NCBI GenBank assembly: GCA_017871115.1
Contig: JAFCIZ010000001.1
Coordinates: forward strand, 1,469,501-1,533,500
From: Cunninghamella blakesleeana
Lineage: Eukaryota > Mucoromycota > Mucoromycetes > Mucorales > Cunninghamellaceae
DNA length: 64,000 nucleotides
Direction of reading: 5' to 3'
A model generated the notes under the pieces. The model was given only the letters and a program-made list of their open reading frames with translations, did not search any database and was not told where the DNA came from. The translations under genes were made by a program, and so were the position numbers. Shown here in pieces: positions 12,404 through 25,265 of this stretch. The stretch's first letter is position 1. Each line of letters starts with the position of its first letter.

Positions 12404-14964
12404 AAAAAAAGGATATGAAAAAAAAAAATGCGAATTATATTAAAAAAGGTATCTTTTATTTTTTATTTATTTATTAATTAAATAGTTTGATGGTTACTAT
12501 GGAAATTGTAAAATTTGTTCAATCTACCATGATAGATAATGATTTAGATATTTACTATGAAAAAACAGATACACCAGCAGTAGCAAGAAGTAGTAGTTTA
12601 ATTGAAGAACTTGGGCAAGTGGAGTATGTATTCTCGGATAAAACGGGAACACTAACATGTAATGAAATGGAATTTAGAGAATGTTCAATAGCAGGACTCA
12701 GTTATGCAAACCATGCCGATCCAGATCGTCAACCTACTTCAGAACATGATGATAGTAAAGGTCAATATTCTTTCAAACAAATGGAACAACATTTAAAAAC
12801 AGCTCCCCAAGCCAATGTGATCCATGAATTCTTAACCTCTTTAATGACCTGCCACACTGTAATTCCTGAATCAGATCCAAATCAACCTAATGAAATCATT
12901 TATCAGGCTTCTTCTCCTGATGAAGCTGCTTTAGTGAAAGGTGCAAGTCATGTCTTTCAATATCATTTTTATTCAAGAAAACCTCATTCAATTAATTGTC
13001 AAATTAATGGTGTGGATCATGAATATCAGATTTTAAATGTGTGTGAATTCAATTCTACTAGAAAGCGTATGTCCGTTGTAATTAAAGATCCTCAGGGAAA
13101 TATCAAATTATATTGTAAAGGTGCTGATACTATGATTTTGGAAAGATTAAAGCCTAATAATCCTTATGTTCAACCTACTTTATCTCATTTAGAAGTAAGT
13201 GTATATATAATAAATAAAATAGGAATATAAAAGGAAAAAAAAAAATCAAAAATGAAGAAAAAATGAACTTTTATATTTATATTTCCATTTATTGTCCATT
13301 TTATTAATTTATTTTAGGACTTTGCTACAGAAGGATTACGTACATTATGCTATGCTATGAGAAATATATCAGCAGAAGAATATGAAAGATGGAATCAAAT
13401 ATATGAAAAAGCAGCTACAACATTAACAAATCGAGCAGAAGCTTTAGATGAAGCAGCAGAAATGATTGAACAAAACATGGACTTAATTGGCGCCACGGCT
13501 ATTGAAGATAAATTACAAGATGGCGTTCCTGATACCATTCACACATTACAAGAAGCTGGGATCAAAGTATGGGTATTAACAGGAGATCGACAAGAAACGG
13601 CTATTAACATCGGTTACAGTTGCAAGCTTTTACAAGAAGATATGGATTTAATGATTTGTACTGCAGATGATTATGAAACCACCAAAAATATATTAAATCA
13701 AAAATTAATTGACATTCATGCACAAAAATCGCATGATCACCAAGAACCTTTAGCTTTTATTATCGATGGGAAAGCTTTAACATATGCATTAGAAAAAGAT
13801 TTGGAAAAGACGTTTTATGATATTGCTGTTCAATGTAAGGCTGTTATCTGCTGTCGTGTGTCTCCTTTACAAAAGGCCTTGGTAGTGAAACTGGTCAAAA
13901 AATATACAAAATCCATTTTATTAGCTATTGGGGATGGTGCTAACGATGTATCAATGATTCAAGCAGCCCATGTAGGGATAGGGATTAGCGGTGTGGAAGG
14001 TCTTCAAGCAGCTCGAAGTGCTGATTTCGCCATTTCTCAATTTCGATTTCTTAAAAAATTATTATTGGTACATGGTGCTTGGGCTTATCAACGATTATCA
14101 AAGATGATTTTTTATTACTTTTATAAAAATGTTACACTCTATTTAACACAATTCTGGTATGCAATTTTCAATGGTTTCTCCGGTCAAACTCTTTATGAAT
14201 CTTGGACTATGTCCTGCTTTAATGTCTTTTTCACTATTTTACCTCCATTAGCTATTGGTATCTTTGATCAATTCACTTCAGCTCGTTTATTGGCAAAATA
14301 CCCTCAAATGTACATGCTTGGTCAATCAAATGAATTCTTTAATCAAAAACGATTTTGGGGTTGGATTCTTAACGCTGTTTATCATTCTGCAGTAAGTTTA
14401 AATAGTATTAAATAAGAGAATGAAAAAAAAAAGTATAAATATGACAATGAAATCGAAAATAGAAATAAACTTTTTATTTTTCATATTAAAAATTTATGTA
14501 TATATATATATATATTAGGTTCTTTTCTTTTTAGGGATGGCTGCATTTAGAAATGATGAAGTATTTGCTTCAGGTTGGGCTGGTGGTCAGTGGTGGGTTG
14601 GAACGACTATTTTCAGTTCTACTTTGGCTACAATTTTATATAAAGCAGCCTTGATCACAGAGTAATATATAAATAAATTAAACAAATTAAAAAACTAGTT
14701 TACTCACTTAAAAAAAAATTACTATTATTGTTAGTGTATGGACTAAATGGACGCTTTTAGCTATCCCAGGATCTATGGTGATTTGGTTTATTTTCCTTCC
14801 ACTTGTATCTTATGTAGGACCTATGCTACCATGGGGAATATTTTTAGAATATGTTGGTATTATACCTGCATTATGGGGTAACGTTAATTATTGGTTATTC
14901 TTTATACTAGTTCCTCTTGCTTGTGTATTAAGAGATTATATGTGGAAATAGTAAGTTTATATGG

Positions 14965-15008
<44 letters not shown>

Positions 15009-15302
15009 GTATATACCTATTTCTAACACTATTTTTTTTATCTTTTCTTCATTCTTTATTTATTTGTATAGCTATAAACGTATGTATAGAACTAAAAACT
15101 ACCATTACGTACAAGAAATTCAAAAACTTAATTTACCAGATTATCGACCTCGTATGGACCGCTTCCGTCAAGCTGTTAATAAAGTCCGAAAAATTCAACG
15201 TTTAAAACAATCTCGTGGATATGCTTTCTCGCAAAGTGATAATAATGATCAAAGTAAAATTATTCGAATGTATGACACTACTCAACAAAAACCAACTGGA
15301 TA

Positions 15303-15303
<1 letters not shown>
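9699..15303 (+). CDS. P4-ATPase phospholipid flippase, Drs2/ATP8A type (copy A)
   Basis: Flips aminophospholipids to the cytosolic leaflet of trans-Golgi/endosomal membranes, normally with a Cdc50 partner. Twelve exons: 9699-9759, 9970-10535, 10762-10860, 11248-11453, 11561-11848, 11975-12092, 12222-12340, 12486-13194, 13318-14391, 14519-14661, 14735-14950, 15072-15303; 1276 aa. In order: disordered N-tail, ISTAKYN...TFLP entry, TM1-2, A-domain, TM3-4 with PISL, phosphorylation site D537 in SDKTGTLT (followed by [16 protein letters not shown], Drs2-like), nucleotide-binding domain with KGAD, hinge [13 protein letters not shown]5-10 and a basic C-tail. The A-domain loop reads LDGEVNLK where P4-ATPases usually have DGET. 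It is a paralogue of the gene at 52482-57713. Confidence 0.95.
12372..12400 (+). repeat. 29-T homopolymer in flippase A intron
   Basis: Twenty-nine consecutive T lie within the intron between the PISL exon and the phosphorylation-site exon, upstream of the acceptor. Confidence 0.9.
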
Positions 15304-15341
<38 letters not shown>

Positions 15342-16507
15342 TTAAAGATGATCTATACTATTTATTTATTTATTTTACTTATATAAAAAAATAACGTCAA
15401 TCACCTGTATATTATTATTATTATTATTATTATTATCTTATATATAATAAATGGAATATAAATTTTTGGGAAAAAGATCACACCAAATTTGTATGTATAT
15501 ATATGTACCTTTTTTTAATACTCTTTATGGAATATAAGTTGAATTAATAATAATGAATATAATATATTGATAGAAAACTAAATCCATAATTAAAACCTTT
15601 TTTATTTTAAAAAGTAGATGGAGGACTTTTATTTTTTAAGATAGTGTTTCAATAGCAGTGTTGGTTGATCTTATATTATTGTTATATAGGGCTAATGTTT
15701 TCGATTTATCGCTTTTATACTGAGTTTATTACGTTTATACTATTCATTATAGTCTAAATATTTATTTTATAAAGATAGTTATGAATAAAAAAAAACTTAG
15801 GTGTGAATAAATGAAATTTGATTTTTTTTATAAACTAATGAAATCATATTACGTAAAATATGAATGGTTTAAAATAATTAATTCCTTCTCATACGTATGT
15901 AACATGAAACAAAAAGGAAACACTATATATAAAAATGATCATTATCCCGATGATTATAAAATTTTTTTATTTTTTCTAAAGCCCGATGATTATGAAATCA
16001 AATAAGTAAATATTATTGGACAAAATGGATTACATAACCATTTTTAAAAGATGAAAACGGACCCTTTTTTCAAGGTTATAAAACGTGGGGCGATTTATTT
16101 ATTTTCAGACTAAAAACTATGTATATAAAAGTACTGGGTGTTATTGCGTAATAAAAAAAAAAAGAATTATAGACAAGTATTTATTATTGTAATTATAATG
16201 ACAGTATAAAAATTGTCACCATCATTATTACTATAATATAATATAATATAATATAATATAATATATATAAATATAACTAAGACCAAAATTAAAAGAAAGA
16301 AACTGAAAGACCTCCCTTGTTTAGTGGTATTAAAAAAGGTAAAGCTGGGTTTAAATTTTGCCGGAATAGAAAGGGTTAAAAAAATTCTTTTTTAAGCTTT
16401 TTTTTTTCTCTTTTCTTCTTTTCTTCTTTCTTTCTTATATATTTTATTTTAATAATAATAAACCCTTTATAACCCACTTTTATAACAAATAAAACTAAAT
16501 ATACAAT
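15304..16507. other. Intergenic with microsatellites
   Basis: 1.2 kb without genes. It contains an (AT)n run at about 15308-15335, a TTA trinucleotide run at about 15411-15436 and the pentanucleotide repeat at 16233-16264. A CT-rich tract (16398-16440) precedes the next start codon. A 64-codon frame at 15811-16005 has no coding character. Confidence 0.5.
16233..16264 (+). repeat. Pentanucleotide microsatellite (ATAAT)n
   Basis: About six tandem copies of a 5-bp ATAAT unit. A 5-bp period is uncommon among the AT and TTA runs that dominate the window. Confidence 0.85.
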
Positions 16508-17958
16508 ATGAGATTAATTATTCGTGAAGACTATGATGAAGTTAGTGATTATATTGGTAAGTCATTTTAAAAAAGTTAATACAGTAAAAAAAGGTTAAAT
16601 AGATTGCAACATTATATTATATAACGAATAAAAAGATAAAAAGAGGGGAAAGGATAAAGGTGGTAATAGTAATAAACATAGGGTAGTTGATATATTTTAA
16701 TATATTCATATAAGCAAGTTAACTAACCGCCGTTTTTACCATTATCACTATCATTATTATTTAAAATATAATTAACTAAATAGCCAACTATATCAAAGAA
16801 CGCATCAATCAATTCAAGCCAAATGAAGAAAGACCTTTTGTTTTGGGTTTACCTACCGGTTCTTCTCCTATCGGTGTATATAAAAAGATGGTAGAATTAT
16901 ATAAGGCTGGAGAACTTAGCTTTAAACATGTTGTAACATTTAATATGGATGAATATGTTGGTTTACCTCGTGATCACCCCGAATCTTATCATTCCTTCAT
17001 GTGGAAACACTTATTTAAACATGTTGATATCAAACCTGAAAACGTTCATATCTTGGATGGTAACGCACCTGATTTAGATGAAGAATGTAAAAAATACGAA
17101 GCTGATATTGCTGCTGTCGGTGGTATTGAATTGTTCCTTGGTGGTATTGGTCCTGATGGTCACATTGCTTTTAATGAACCTGGTTCTTCCTTAACTTCTC
17201 GTACTCGTGTTAAAACATTAGCTTATGAAACAATTATTGCTAATGCCCGCTTCTTTGATGGAGATGTAGATAAAGTACCTAAATTAGCTTTAACTGTTGG
17301 TGTTGCGTAAGTTTATTTATATATGTGATGTGATATCTTATATAAGAAAAAGAGAAAGGGGTGATCATCATAAGGTATTTATTTAATATTTTTTTATTTT
17401 AAATTTTATAGTACTGTGATGGATGCTCGTGAAGTAGTTGTGATCATTACTGGTGCTCATAAGGTAAAAATATATAAAATAATATATATAAGCAATAGCG
17501 AAGTTTTTTTTTTTTTAAGTATTATATTGATATTTATATTTTGTATTTTACTTTGATTTATTAGTCTATCGCTTTAGCTAAATGTATTGAAGAAGGTGTC
17601 AATCATATGTGGACAGTTAGTTCTATTCAACTTCATCCTAAAGGTTTAATCGTATGTGACGAAGATTCTACTCTTGAACTTCATGTTAAGGTAAAAGTTA
17701 TATTAAAAATAAAGGGTCTTCAAAAAAAAAAAGAGATACGTGATCCTTTACTGTAACACAATCACTAACCAATCCTTTTTTATTATTGTTTTTACGTTTA
17801 TTTATTTATAGACTGTTAAATATTTCAAATCCATTGAACATGTTCATCAAACTTTAATTGGTTCAGAAAACTTGAGTTTACAAGGTGGTGTAAAACAATT
17901 AAAGGTTGCTGTAACAAGTGGAAGACCTATTACTCCTATGAATACTCCTCATGAATAA
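16508..17958 (+). CDS. Glucosamine-6-phosphate deaminase
   Basis: Converts glucosamine-6-phosphate to fructose-6-phosphate plus ammonia, the last step of chitin/GlcNAc catabolism. Five exons: 16508-16556, 16784-17306, 17412-17463, 17565-17690, 17812-17958; 298 aa, the usual length for eukaryotic GNPDA. Family features: [14 protein letters not shown] phosphate loop, D72 in FNMDEY (catalytic base), [15 protein letters not shown] with H143 and E148 of the ring-opening triad, and the lid helices. Numbering coincides with the bacterial enzyme. The short C-terminal tail beyond the core ([11 protein letters not shown]) is Pro/Thr-rich. It is not flanked by other GlcNAc-pathway genes; the hexokinase downstream might phosphorylate amino sugars, but that is only a guess. 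Confidence 0.96.
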
Positions 17959-18981
17959 TTATTCTATTTTATAAATCATCTTTTCCTCTTTCCTTCTATT
18001 ATTTTTTTGTAATTTAATATTTTATTTTTATTTTTATATTCTCCATTTTTTTATTTTTATTTTAATGTTACATAATCTATTATCAAATAAAATCATCATT
18101 ATCACTCTTTCTCACGTACAAAGAAAAAAGATTAAAAAAAAAGGGTTAGGATCATTTAAGGAATAAAATAAGGTGGGTTACGTTGGTTGTTATATAATCA
18201 TTCGAGGAATAAAGTTTTATTTATTTACTTGTATCATCTTACCCATTCTCTTATCACTTGCCTTTTTTTGCTTTATTTTACTTTTTTTTTTTTTATCAAG
18301 TAGCATTTTATAACTACGATACCAATTATATTCCATTTTTAATTAATGAACACATAAACAAACTATTTTACTCATCGAGAATATAAATAAAAAGTATTTA
18401 AAAAATCGAGCAAAAGTGTTTTTATAATAAATATATATAGAAATTTATAATAATAATATTTATTATAATAATAATAATAAAATTAATAATAGTATAGTAA
18501 AAATACAACCTTAAAGGGTAGGATTTGATATGAACAATAATTACATAAACCAATTAAATAGGTGAACACAAAATATAATGACTAAATTTCAAAGCCAGCG
18601 CCTCAAATTTTTTATTTATTGAGGAAAGTTTTACAAAAAAAAGGACCCTTTCTTTCCAATTTTTTATTTCTGTACTACTTTTTATATATATAATGATGTA
18701 TGAACCTACTCACCTGATTATTATTAGTGGCTTCATTTTTATTTTTCTCTTTCTTTCTCACTCTTTACATATTACGTAAAACTCATCTCTTTCCATCTAT
18801 TCTTAAAATCTATATATACTTTTATAGATTTAAAACAACCCTTTTTTTTTTTTATCTCTCTTTCTTTCTTCTCTCTCTCTCTCTCTCTTTTTTTTTTTTT
18901 TTTTTTTTTTTATTCTCCCCTTTCTTTTTATTTGTTTATTCTCCCACTTTATTTTTTTATAGTCAAAACAAGATTAATCTA
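17959..18981. other. Intergenic and T-rich leader of hexokinase
   Basis: 1.0 kb without genes. 18840-18960 is a long CT/T tract directly before the hexokinase ATG at 18982. The reading frame can be opened upstream to 18727, but that part is a Phe/Leu/Ser run translated from the tract and is almost certainly leader. Confidence 0.6.
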
Positions 18982-21134
18982 ATGACAATAGAATCAATTA
19001 GAGAAGCATTTGAACTTAGTAAAGAACAATTTGAACAAATCGTCAAAGGATTTAAAAATGAATATGAACAAGGTTTAAATACAGCAGAAGCAAAGGGATT
19101 AGCCACCATGATTCCTTCTTATGTTACAAAATTACCAACTGGACAAGAACAAGGTACTTTTTTAGCTTTAGATTTAGGTGGTAGCACGTTAAGAGTCTGT
19201 GCGGTAGAATTATTAGGAAATGGAAAAGTCAACGTCAAAGAAATGAAACGATCTATTCCAATGACAGATCCTTTACGTCAAGGCCATGTAGACCCCTTTT
19301 TTGATTGGATTGCTGAAACGGTGGAGTTATTATTAAAAGAATATCATATTGATCATAAAAATACAACTTTATCAATGGGTGTTTCCTGGAGTTTTCCTAT
19401 AGAGTAAATTAATATATATTTATATATTGTAACGATAGTATATATAATTTGAAATGGAAAGGGGGAGAAGGAGGGAAAGGAGAAGAGTAGATGGGAAAAT
19501 CAAAAAAATAAAAAATTATACTTCAGGAGGTGATAACAATAAACAAAACAATACATCATCCAATTACTACTTATCATTTTTTTAAACTATCTCTTTTTTT
19601 TAAAAAAAAAAAATTAATAATAATAGTCAAACAAGCGTATCAGATGGAACAATTCTTCGTATGGGTAAAGGTTTTGATTTAAAGGAGATTATTGGTAAAG
19701 ATTTAAAATCATTATTCACTGATGCTTTTAAAAGAAAAGTAAGTTTTATTTTTTATTTTTATTCTATTACCCCACATTATTATTGCATAAAAAAAGGTAC
19801 AAAGGTGGAGTGACCAATTTATTAATACTCCGATTTTTTATTTTATTTTATTTAACGTATATATAGAAAATCAACGTCAAAGTATCAGCACTTGTAAATG
19901 ATACAGTTGGTGTTCTTGTGGCTCATGCTTATAGCAATCCAAAATCACGGATTGGCTTTATTTATGGCACTGGTACAAATGCGGCCTATCCTGAAAAAAT
20001 ATCAAAAATGGTGAAATTAAAAGCAACAAACCATTACCAACAAGACGAAGAAATGCTGGTGAATACAGAAATTGATATTTTTGGTAGTGAATCCTATCTT
20101 CCATTGAATCGATTTGACCTTCATTTAGATCAACACCATAACCAACCCAAATTTCAATTATACGAAAAAATGATGTCTGGTGGTTATCTTGGTGAATTGG
20201 TTCGCTTGGCTGCATTAGAATTAATTAATGAGAAAGTTTTATTTCATGGTTGTACCCCTCTTGAATTTAAAGAAATGTATCTTTTTGATTCCTCCAAATT
20301 AAGTGATATAGAAAGGTAACAATAATAACAACATATAATTACCAATATGATGTTCATTTTATTCATCCCGTTGTTCTTTTATTTATTTTATTTTTGTTTT
20401 CTTAATAAATATAGTCAAGCCAATCAGCCACTCAACATAAAATCATCTTATATTCAATCTTTGTTTACTTTTGATACAAACTATTCATTAACAGAACAAG
20501 ATGTTGAAATCATTATAGAATTATGTATTTTAGTAGCAACACGTGGGGCCAAATTAGCAGGTGCAGCCATTGCTTCCTTGATTGAACAACAAGCTCATTT
20601 ATTACTTATTAAAGATGACCAACAACCTATTGTGATTGGCGTCAATGGCTCTACCTATGAACTGTATCCCCAAATGCATAGCCGTATTTTAAACTCTTTA
20701 TCTGATTGGTTTGGTACAGAAATAGCACATCGTATTCAATTAGAAGTTGCAAGAGATGGTGCTAGTATAGGAAGTGCTTTAATAGCTATGTTATATACTG
20801 AAGAGTAAGAAAGAAAAAAAAAATCTATGAATAATAATTTAAGAACGAATTACTTGTTTAATTAATGAGTACTCATTTTTAATTTTTTTAAATTATTTTA
20901 TTTAGTCAATTTAAAAATGATGAACAAGTATCTGGTAATACTATCCAGCATTCAAATGATCTTCATTCTCAAAAATCTACGAATGATCACACTATTAATA
21001 ATGAACCACCTTTACCACCTATTTTTTCATGTTTATTTGGCTGGCTAACTCCTATAAAACAATGGTTACAACCAAAATCAACCTCTACCTCTTCTACCAC
21101 CGTAACAAAGAACACAAAGATTAATGAAAAATAA
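18982..21134 (+). CDS. Hexokinase-family sugar kinase, divergent
   Basis: ATP-dependent hexose phosphorylation at the head of glycolysis. Five exons: 18982-19403, 19627-19738, 19867-20315, 20415-20804, 20906-21134; 533 aa. Phosphate loop D64-LGGSTLRV (usually GGTNLR), sugar-binding WSFPIEQTSVSDG and GKGF, catalytic base D190 in VNDTVGVL, GTGTNAAYPEK, YEKMMSGGYLGELVRL, and an adenosine region reading VNGSTYELYP where DGS is usual. The last 75 or so residues are a Ser/Thr/Asn-rich extension with a hydrophobic patch (IFSCLFGWLTPIKQWL), not found in yeast Hxk/Glk. The catalytic Asp is kept, so activity is likely. Substrate preference (glucose, fructose, amino sugar) is undetermined. Confidence 0.9.
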
Positions 21135-21688
21135 GCAGCTAATTTTTTCCTACCATATATTTATTTTATTTATTTATTACATTATTTTTATTTTTGTTAT
21201 TTTATTTTAATTCTTGTCATTTAATAATTAATATTTTACTACTATAACGCATAGTAAAAAAAAGCGAGATCATATTATAAATCTTAAATAAAAAATAGAG
21301 TTTATAAGATCTAAAAAAATTTTTAGTTCTATTGTTTATTTTTTATTACATGGCAAAAGAAAAAAGCTATCTTGTTTTTTTAAAAGATATTGCTACGCAC
21401 AGTTATGTAGATTATTTTTAATAAATAAATAAAAAAGACATAAAATGACATAAGCAAAAAAACGCTTCTATATTTTATATATATCTAATTAATTCCATTT
21501 TATTAAAAAAGGAAAATTCGAATATTCACACACTTTATTCCTAATTCCATATTATTTTATTTCAATTTTTGATATTTTTTTTAACGTATGGTGCTTTATT
21601 ATTTTATTTTTACAAAAGAATATTAATAAATTACTAAACCAATAAATATAATCAATTTGTTTTTCTAAAAGAATAATTATCTATTCCT
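21135..21688. other. Convergent intergenic region
   Basis: Lies between the 3' ends of hexokinase (+) and acyl-CoA oxidase 1 (-). It is AT-rich with no gene, and should hold both 3' UTRs. Confidence 0.6.
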
Positions 21689-24501
21689 TTATTTTCTTTC
21701 GGTCAAAGGTCTAATATATTTATCATGATAATCAGGAACGCCAACTGATTTAGGTGCTTGTAAAATAGTTTCGAAGTAAGGTTGATAAATATCACCATCA
21801 TATTTACCAATAGGAGCCTTAAGGATAAAATCAGGGAAACCGAATGCATCTGTTAAACCAATGACTTGATAACGAAGTTCTTTATTAAGGTCTAAATAGA
21901 GAGATTCGATATCTTTACTTTGTTGAGGAGAGATGAAACCTTCTTTAAAGGCTTCATCAGCATAGGTATGAAGAGTATGAACACCCCATAAAATAGTCAT
22001 TTTTTGCATGATCTTGTAAACGGATGGTTCAATAGTGGCAGGAGGTTGAGGTAAACCGAACTTAGCAATATTTACAGTGAATAAATAGGTACAGCAGTAT
22101 AACTCAGCAACGCGGACACATTCCAAAAGTAAATCATCATGAGTAGCACCATTCTTTAGAGATTGATTAATACTATTAAGGCGTTTAACAACAGTGGCAT
22201 TAAGGGCTTCTTCAATCAAGGAAGCATCACGAGCACATAACTTTATATCTTTTACATCCCATTGTTTTAAAGCTAATAATCTTGGAGCATCATTAATATA
22301 ATAAGAAGATGATTTAAATTGCAATTCAGGGAATTGATCAAATTCAAGTCGTTGATTCAAACTATGTAATAATAATTTAGCTGCTTGTTGCAATAATACT
22401 ACATTATCACCAGCACCAGTCTATTTAATATAAATTAAACAAAGAAAAGAGATAGAGGAGGATTAGTATGATCATCTAAGTATAATGATAATTACATATA
22501 TGTGTTTAAATGAAAAAATACTTACAGTCTTAGATCGTGGATAAAAAAAATTCGAAAGATATGCACATAGAAATATAAAAAATATAAAAAGTGAAGCCAA
22601 TAAATACATATTCCTAAATATACTCTTTTTCCTATTTTTTTATCGGTATTAATATCACCATTATTATTGTGGTTATTATTATTATTATTTACCATGACAC
22701 CCCAATCATTAATATAAGTACCAATAGCATTATATTGATTATAAGCATGACCACCAGCAGATCGGCGACAAGTTTCCAAAATTTCAGTAGCATACCAACC
22801 AGATAAAGCTTTCACACTAGCAGAAATACAATGCATTTCACCCATATGGTTAAGATAGACTAAAGGATCTTCAATTTTACCACCAGAAGTAAGTACATTA
22901 AAGTTTTTATAAATATCTTCTCCAGCTGATTTTAAGATATACATGAATGCAATAGGAGGAATCAATTTAACATAATGAGATTGATAATCCATGATTTGTT
23001 GATTTTTATTGCCTTGACGACGTGTAACACCATAACGAGTGGCAATAGTGACGACTTGAGAAATCATAAAGGTAGTAGATTCAATTAAACTAAGACGTTC
23101 AGGAATTAAAGTAGCATACATTACAGCTGGATTAGGTGCAGGAGTATAATTACCTTGGCGATCTAAACTGACCCATTTAGCCAACATATTACTTCTAGGG
23201 ATACGCAATTTCTTAAATTGAATCCATCCATTATCAACACCTTGGTGACCTATTTTATTTATTTATTTATTTTTTTAAAAAAAAGTATAATAGTAAATAT
23301 ACGATTATAATATACCATACATACGTATATATATATATATATATATGTATATGTATAAACTTACCAACTTTAGGACCAATATCACCAGCTATAACATTAG
23401 GCATTAATTTACCGGTACCTTTTTCACGTAATTGAACAACAAACCAATTAAGACCAACACTTTTACCGTTAATTATAGTTTGAGAAATAACTACAGTATG
23501 AGTAGCAGTAGAACAAGCAGCACCAATATACCATTTTGTACTTGTAACACTAGGAGATTCAATAATGAATTCATCAGTATTAGGATCGAAAGTAGCAGTT
23601 GTTTCCAATTCACGTAAAGCAGAACTGTGACCTAATTCAGTCTTTTTTTTAAAAAAAAAATTGAATATATGCTCGTAATTTATATGATCGTAGCCTTTTA
23701 CCGTAAATACATATGTATACACATATGCACATATATATTCTCTTATTATTTTATTATATTTACCATAGCAAAACAACCAAAGATTCTATATTTATCAATG
23801 TCATCATTCCATTTATCTTGCTGTTCCTTATTACCAAGCATATTAACGACATTACGGAAAAGAGAATCATGTACAAAAAGACGCATACTCAAAGAAGGAC
23901 TATATTTTTTAACAGCAAATGAGATTTCTTCTCTTAATTCTGGATCATGTTCATCATTCAAATGCATTTGAGCAAGACGATATACTTGACGCATAGTACT
24001 ATTATCAAATAATAATGATAATGATAATATTAAAAATGATAACTGGTTATATATACATATATTCCAAAACTCTTAACATATAACATATATATAATACTTA
24101 CTATTCGCGAATTTCATCCTTTGAGAATTCTAAAAAGTTACGAGGAGGTTGTACGATTAAATCAGGATCATCTTTGATTATACTGTATGCTTTTTGCTAT
24201 ATGGATTATATAAATAAGAGTTAGCAAACTATTATAATAATAGAGTATTTTTATCACTATCTTTTATTGTTATTATTATTATTGTTTTTACATTCAATTC
24301 ATATTTCTTATCTCCACCAGCCCAATATCTAGACAAAGCATCAATACTGAATTCAGCTTTGGCACGTTCAGCAGCCATGTCTTTTGGTGCCTGAAGTGAC
24401 ATAGGGGAGGGTGTAAGATTTAATTGACTTTTGATTTGTTCTAATCTTTCCAAAGCACTTTTAGCATTAGGATCTTTGGAGTCTTTAAGAGGTATAACCA
24501 T
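21689..24501 (-). CDS. Acyl-CoA oxidase, tandem copy 1
   Basis: First step of peroxisomal beta-oxidation: FAD-dependent oxidation of acyl-CoA to enoyl-CoA, making H2O2. Exons in transcript order: 24501-24292, 24196-24102, 23998-23764, 23641-23365, 23249-22693, a probable 3-nt exon 22528-22526, 22420-21689; 702 aa. Family blocks: TELGHSSALRELETTATFD, IIESPSVTSTKWY, GDIGPKVG, IPRSNML, IATRYGVTRRQ, CRRSAGGHAYNQYNAIG, DNVVLLQQAAKLL, and VGLTDAFGFPD near the end. The flavin-side catalytic Glu of the usual EG(D/E)N loop is Ala (A462), while E323 sits in PERLSLI. Residues 19-27 (RLEQIKSQL) match PTS2; the C-terminus (TERK) is not PTS1. 25266-28110 is a close tandem copy. Confidence 0.93.
22526..22528 (-). 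other. Candidate 3-nt microexon (one Thr), oxidase copy 1
   Basis: On the minus strand, ctaag-ACT-gtaagta sits in the gap between the GGHAY exon and the last exon. Including it adds one Thr and makes the GGH-to-DN spacing equal to human ACOX1 as I recall it. The tandem copy has the same arrangement. The reading frame is open either way, so the evidence is comparative only. Confidence 0.5.
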
Positions 24502-25265
24502 TGTTAATTAATAAATTAAATAAAATAAAATAAGTTAATAAGGTAAAAAGAAAGAAAGAAAAGAAGAAAGAAGAAAAAGTTAAAAAAAATAATAGTGGGG
24601 TAATTTTTTATTTTATAAAGGAAATTGCTATTTTTGAAATCCCGATTTAATAAGGCGATTTTTTTATGCCTAAATTTTTTCCATAAAGGTTGGAGGATAA
24701 ATCATGTGAAAAAGGAAACTCTATTTTTTTTTATTTTTTTTCTTGCCTAAACTACTTTTCCAGTTATATATATGTGTATGCATATGGGGTCCAATCATCA
24801 ATAGCTATCAAAAATTATAAATTATGAAGGAAAAAAATGCGTATGAAAAAAATATATGGGAATAAAAAAGAATTATATTAAAAAAGAGACTGTATTTTAT
24901 TGTCCTAAATCTAATGCCAATTGGTTTTCTTTAAGTGTGATATTTTTTAGAAATTATTTAGCCTCCAGATAAAATATTATGGGGACGAGAACTAATTTCC
25001 TATTTTGTAACTTTTTTAACCACAAATTTTTTAATAAAATAACAAATATAGGTATACTCATTATCATTAATACATAATATATATGTAGAGAGAGTATGTG
25101 TGAGAGGTATATAAAATAAAAACATAATTTATATTTTTATTCTTATTTTATCAGTATTCTTTTTTGAATAAATATTGGATGAGCGAAATAATTCAAAGAT
25201 AAATTAAAAACAAATTTAATTTTATTTATTACAAATTTTTAATAGCAAAAATAACTACATATAAC
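24502..25265. other. Promoter of oxidase copy 1 / 3' flank of copy 2
   Basis: 0.76 kb between tandem oxidases. The part next to 24501 is purine-rich on the plus strand and carries the shared GGGGTAA box at 24594-24604. The rest is AT-rich with no gene. Confidence 0.5.
24594..24604 (-). promoter_or_regulatory. TTACCCC box upstream of oxidase copy 1
   Basis: About 95 bp upstream of the ATG, read on the minus strand as AATTACCCCAC. A near-identical box precedes copy 2 at a similar distance. It could be a duplicated promoter element, for example for a fatty-acid-responsive or zinc-finger regulator, or simply shared ancestry. Confidence 0.3.

Noticed and set aside
18727..18981. N-terminal extension of hexokinase
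   Set aside because: Encoded by a CT-rich leader; would add a Phe/Leu/Ser string absent from the family. Start at 18982 preferred.
22529..22692. Asn/Phe-rich C-terminal continuation of the oxidase GGHAY exon
   Set aside because: Read-through of the intron after a good gtaaat donor; the tandem copy differs completely here.
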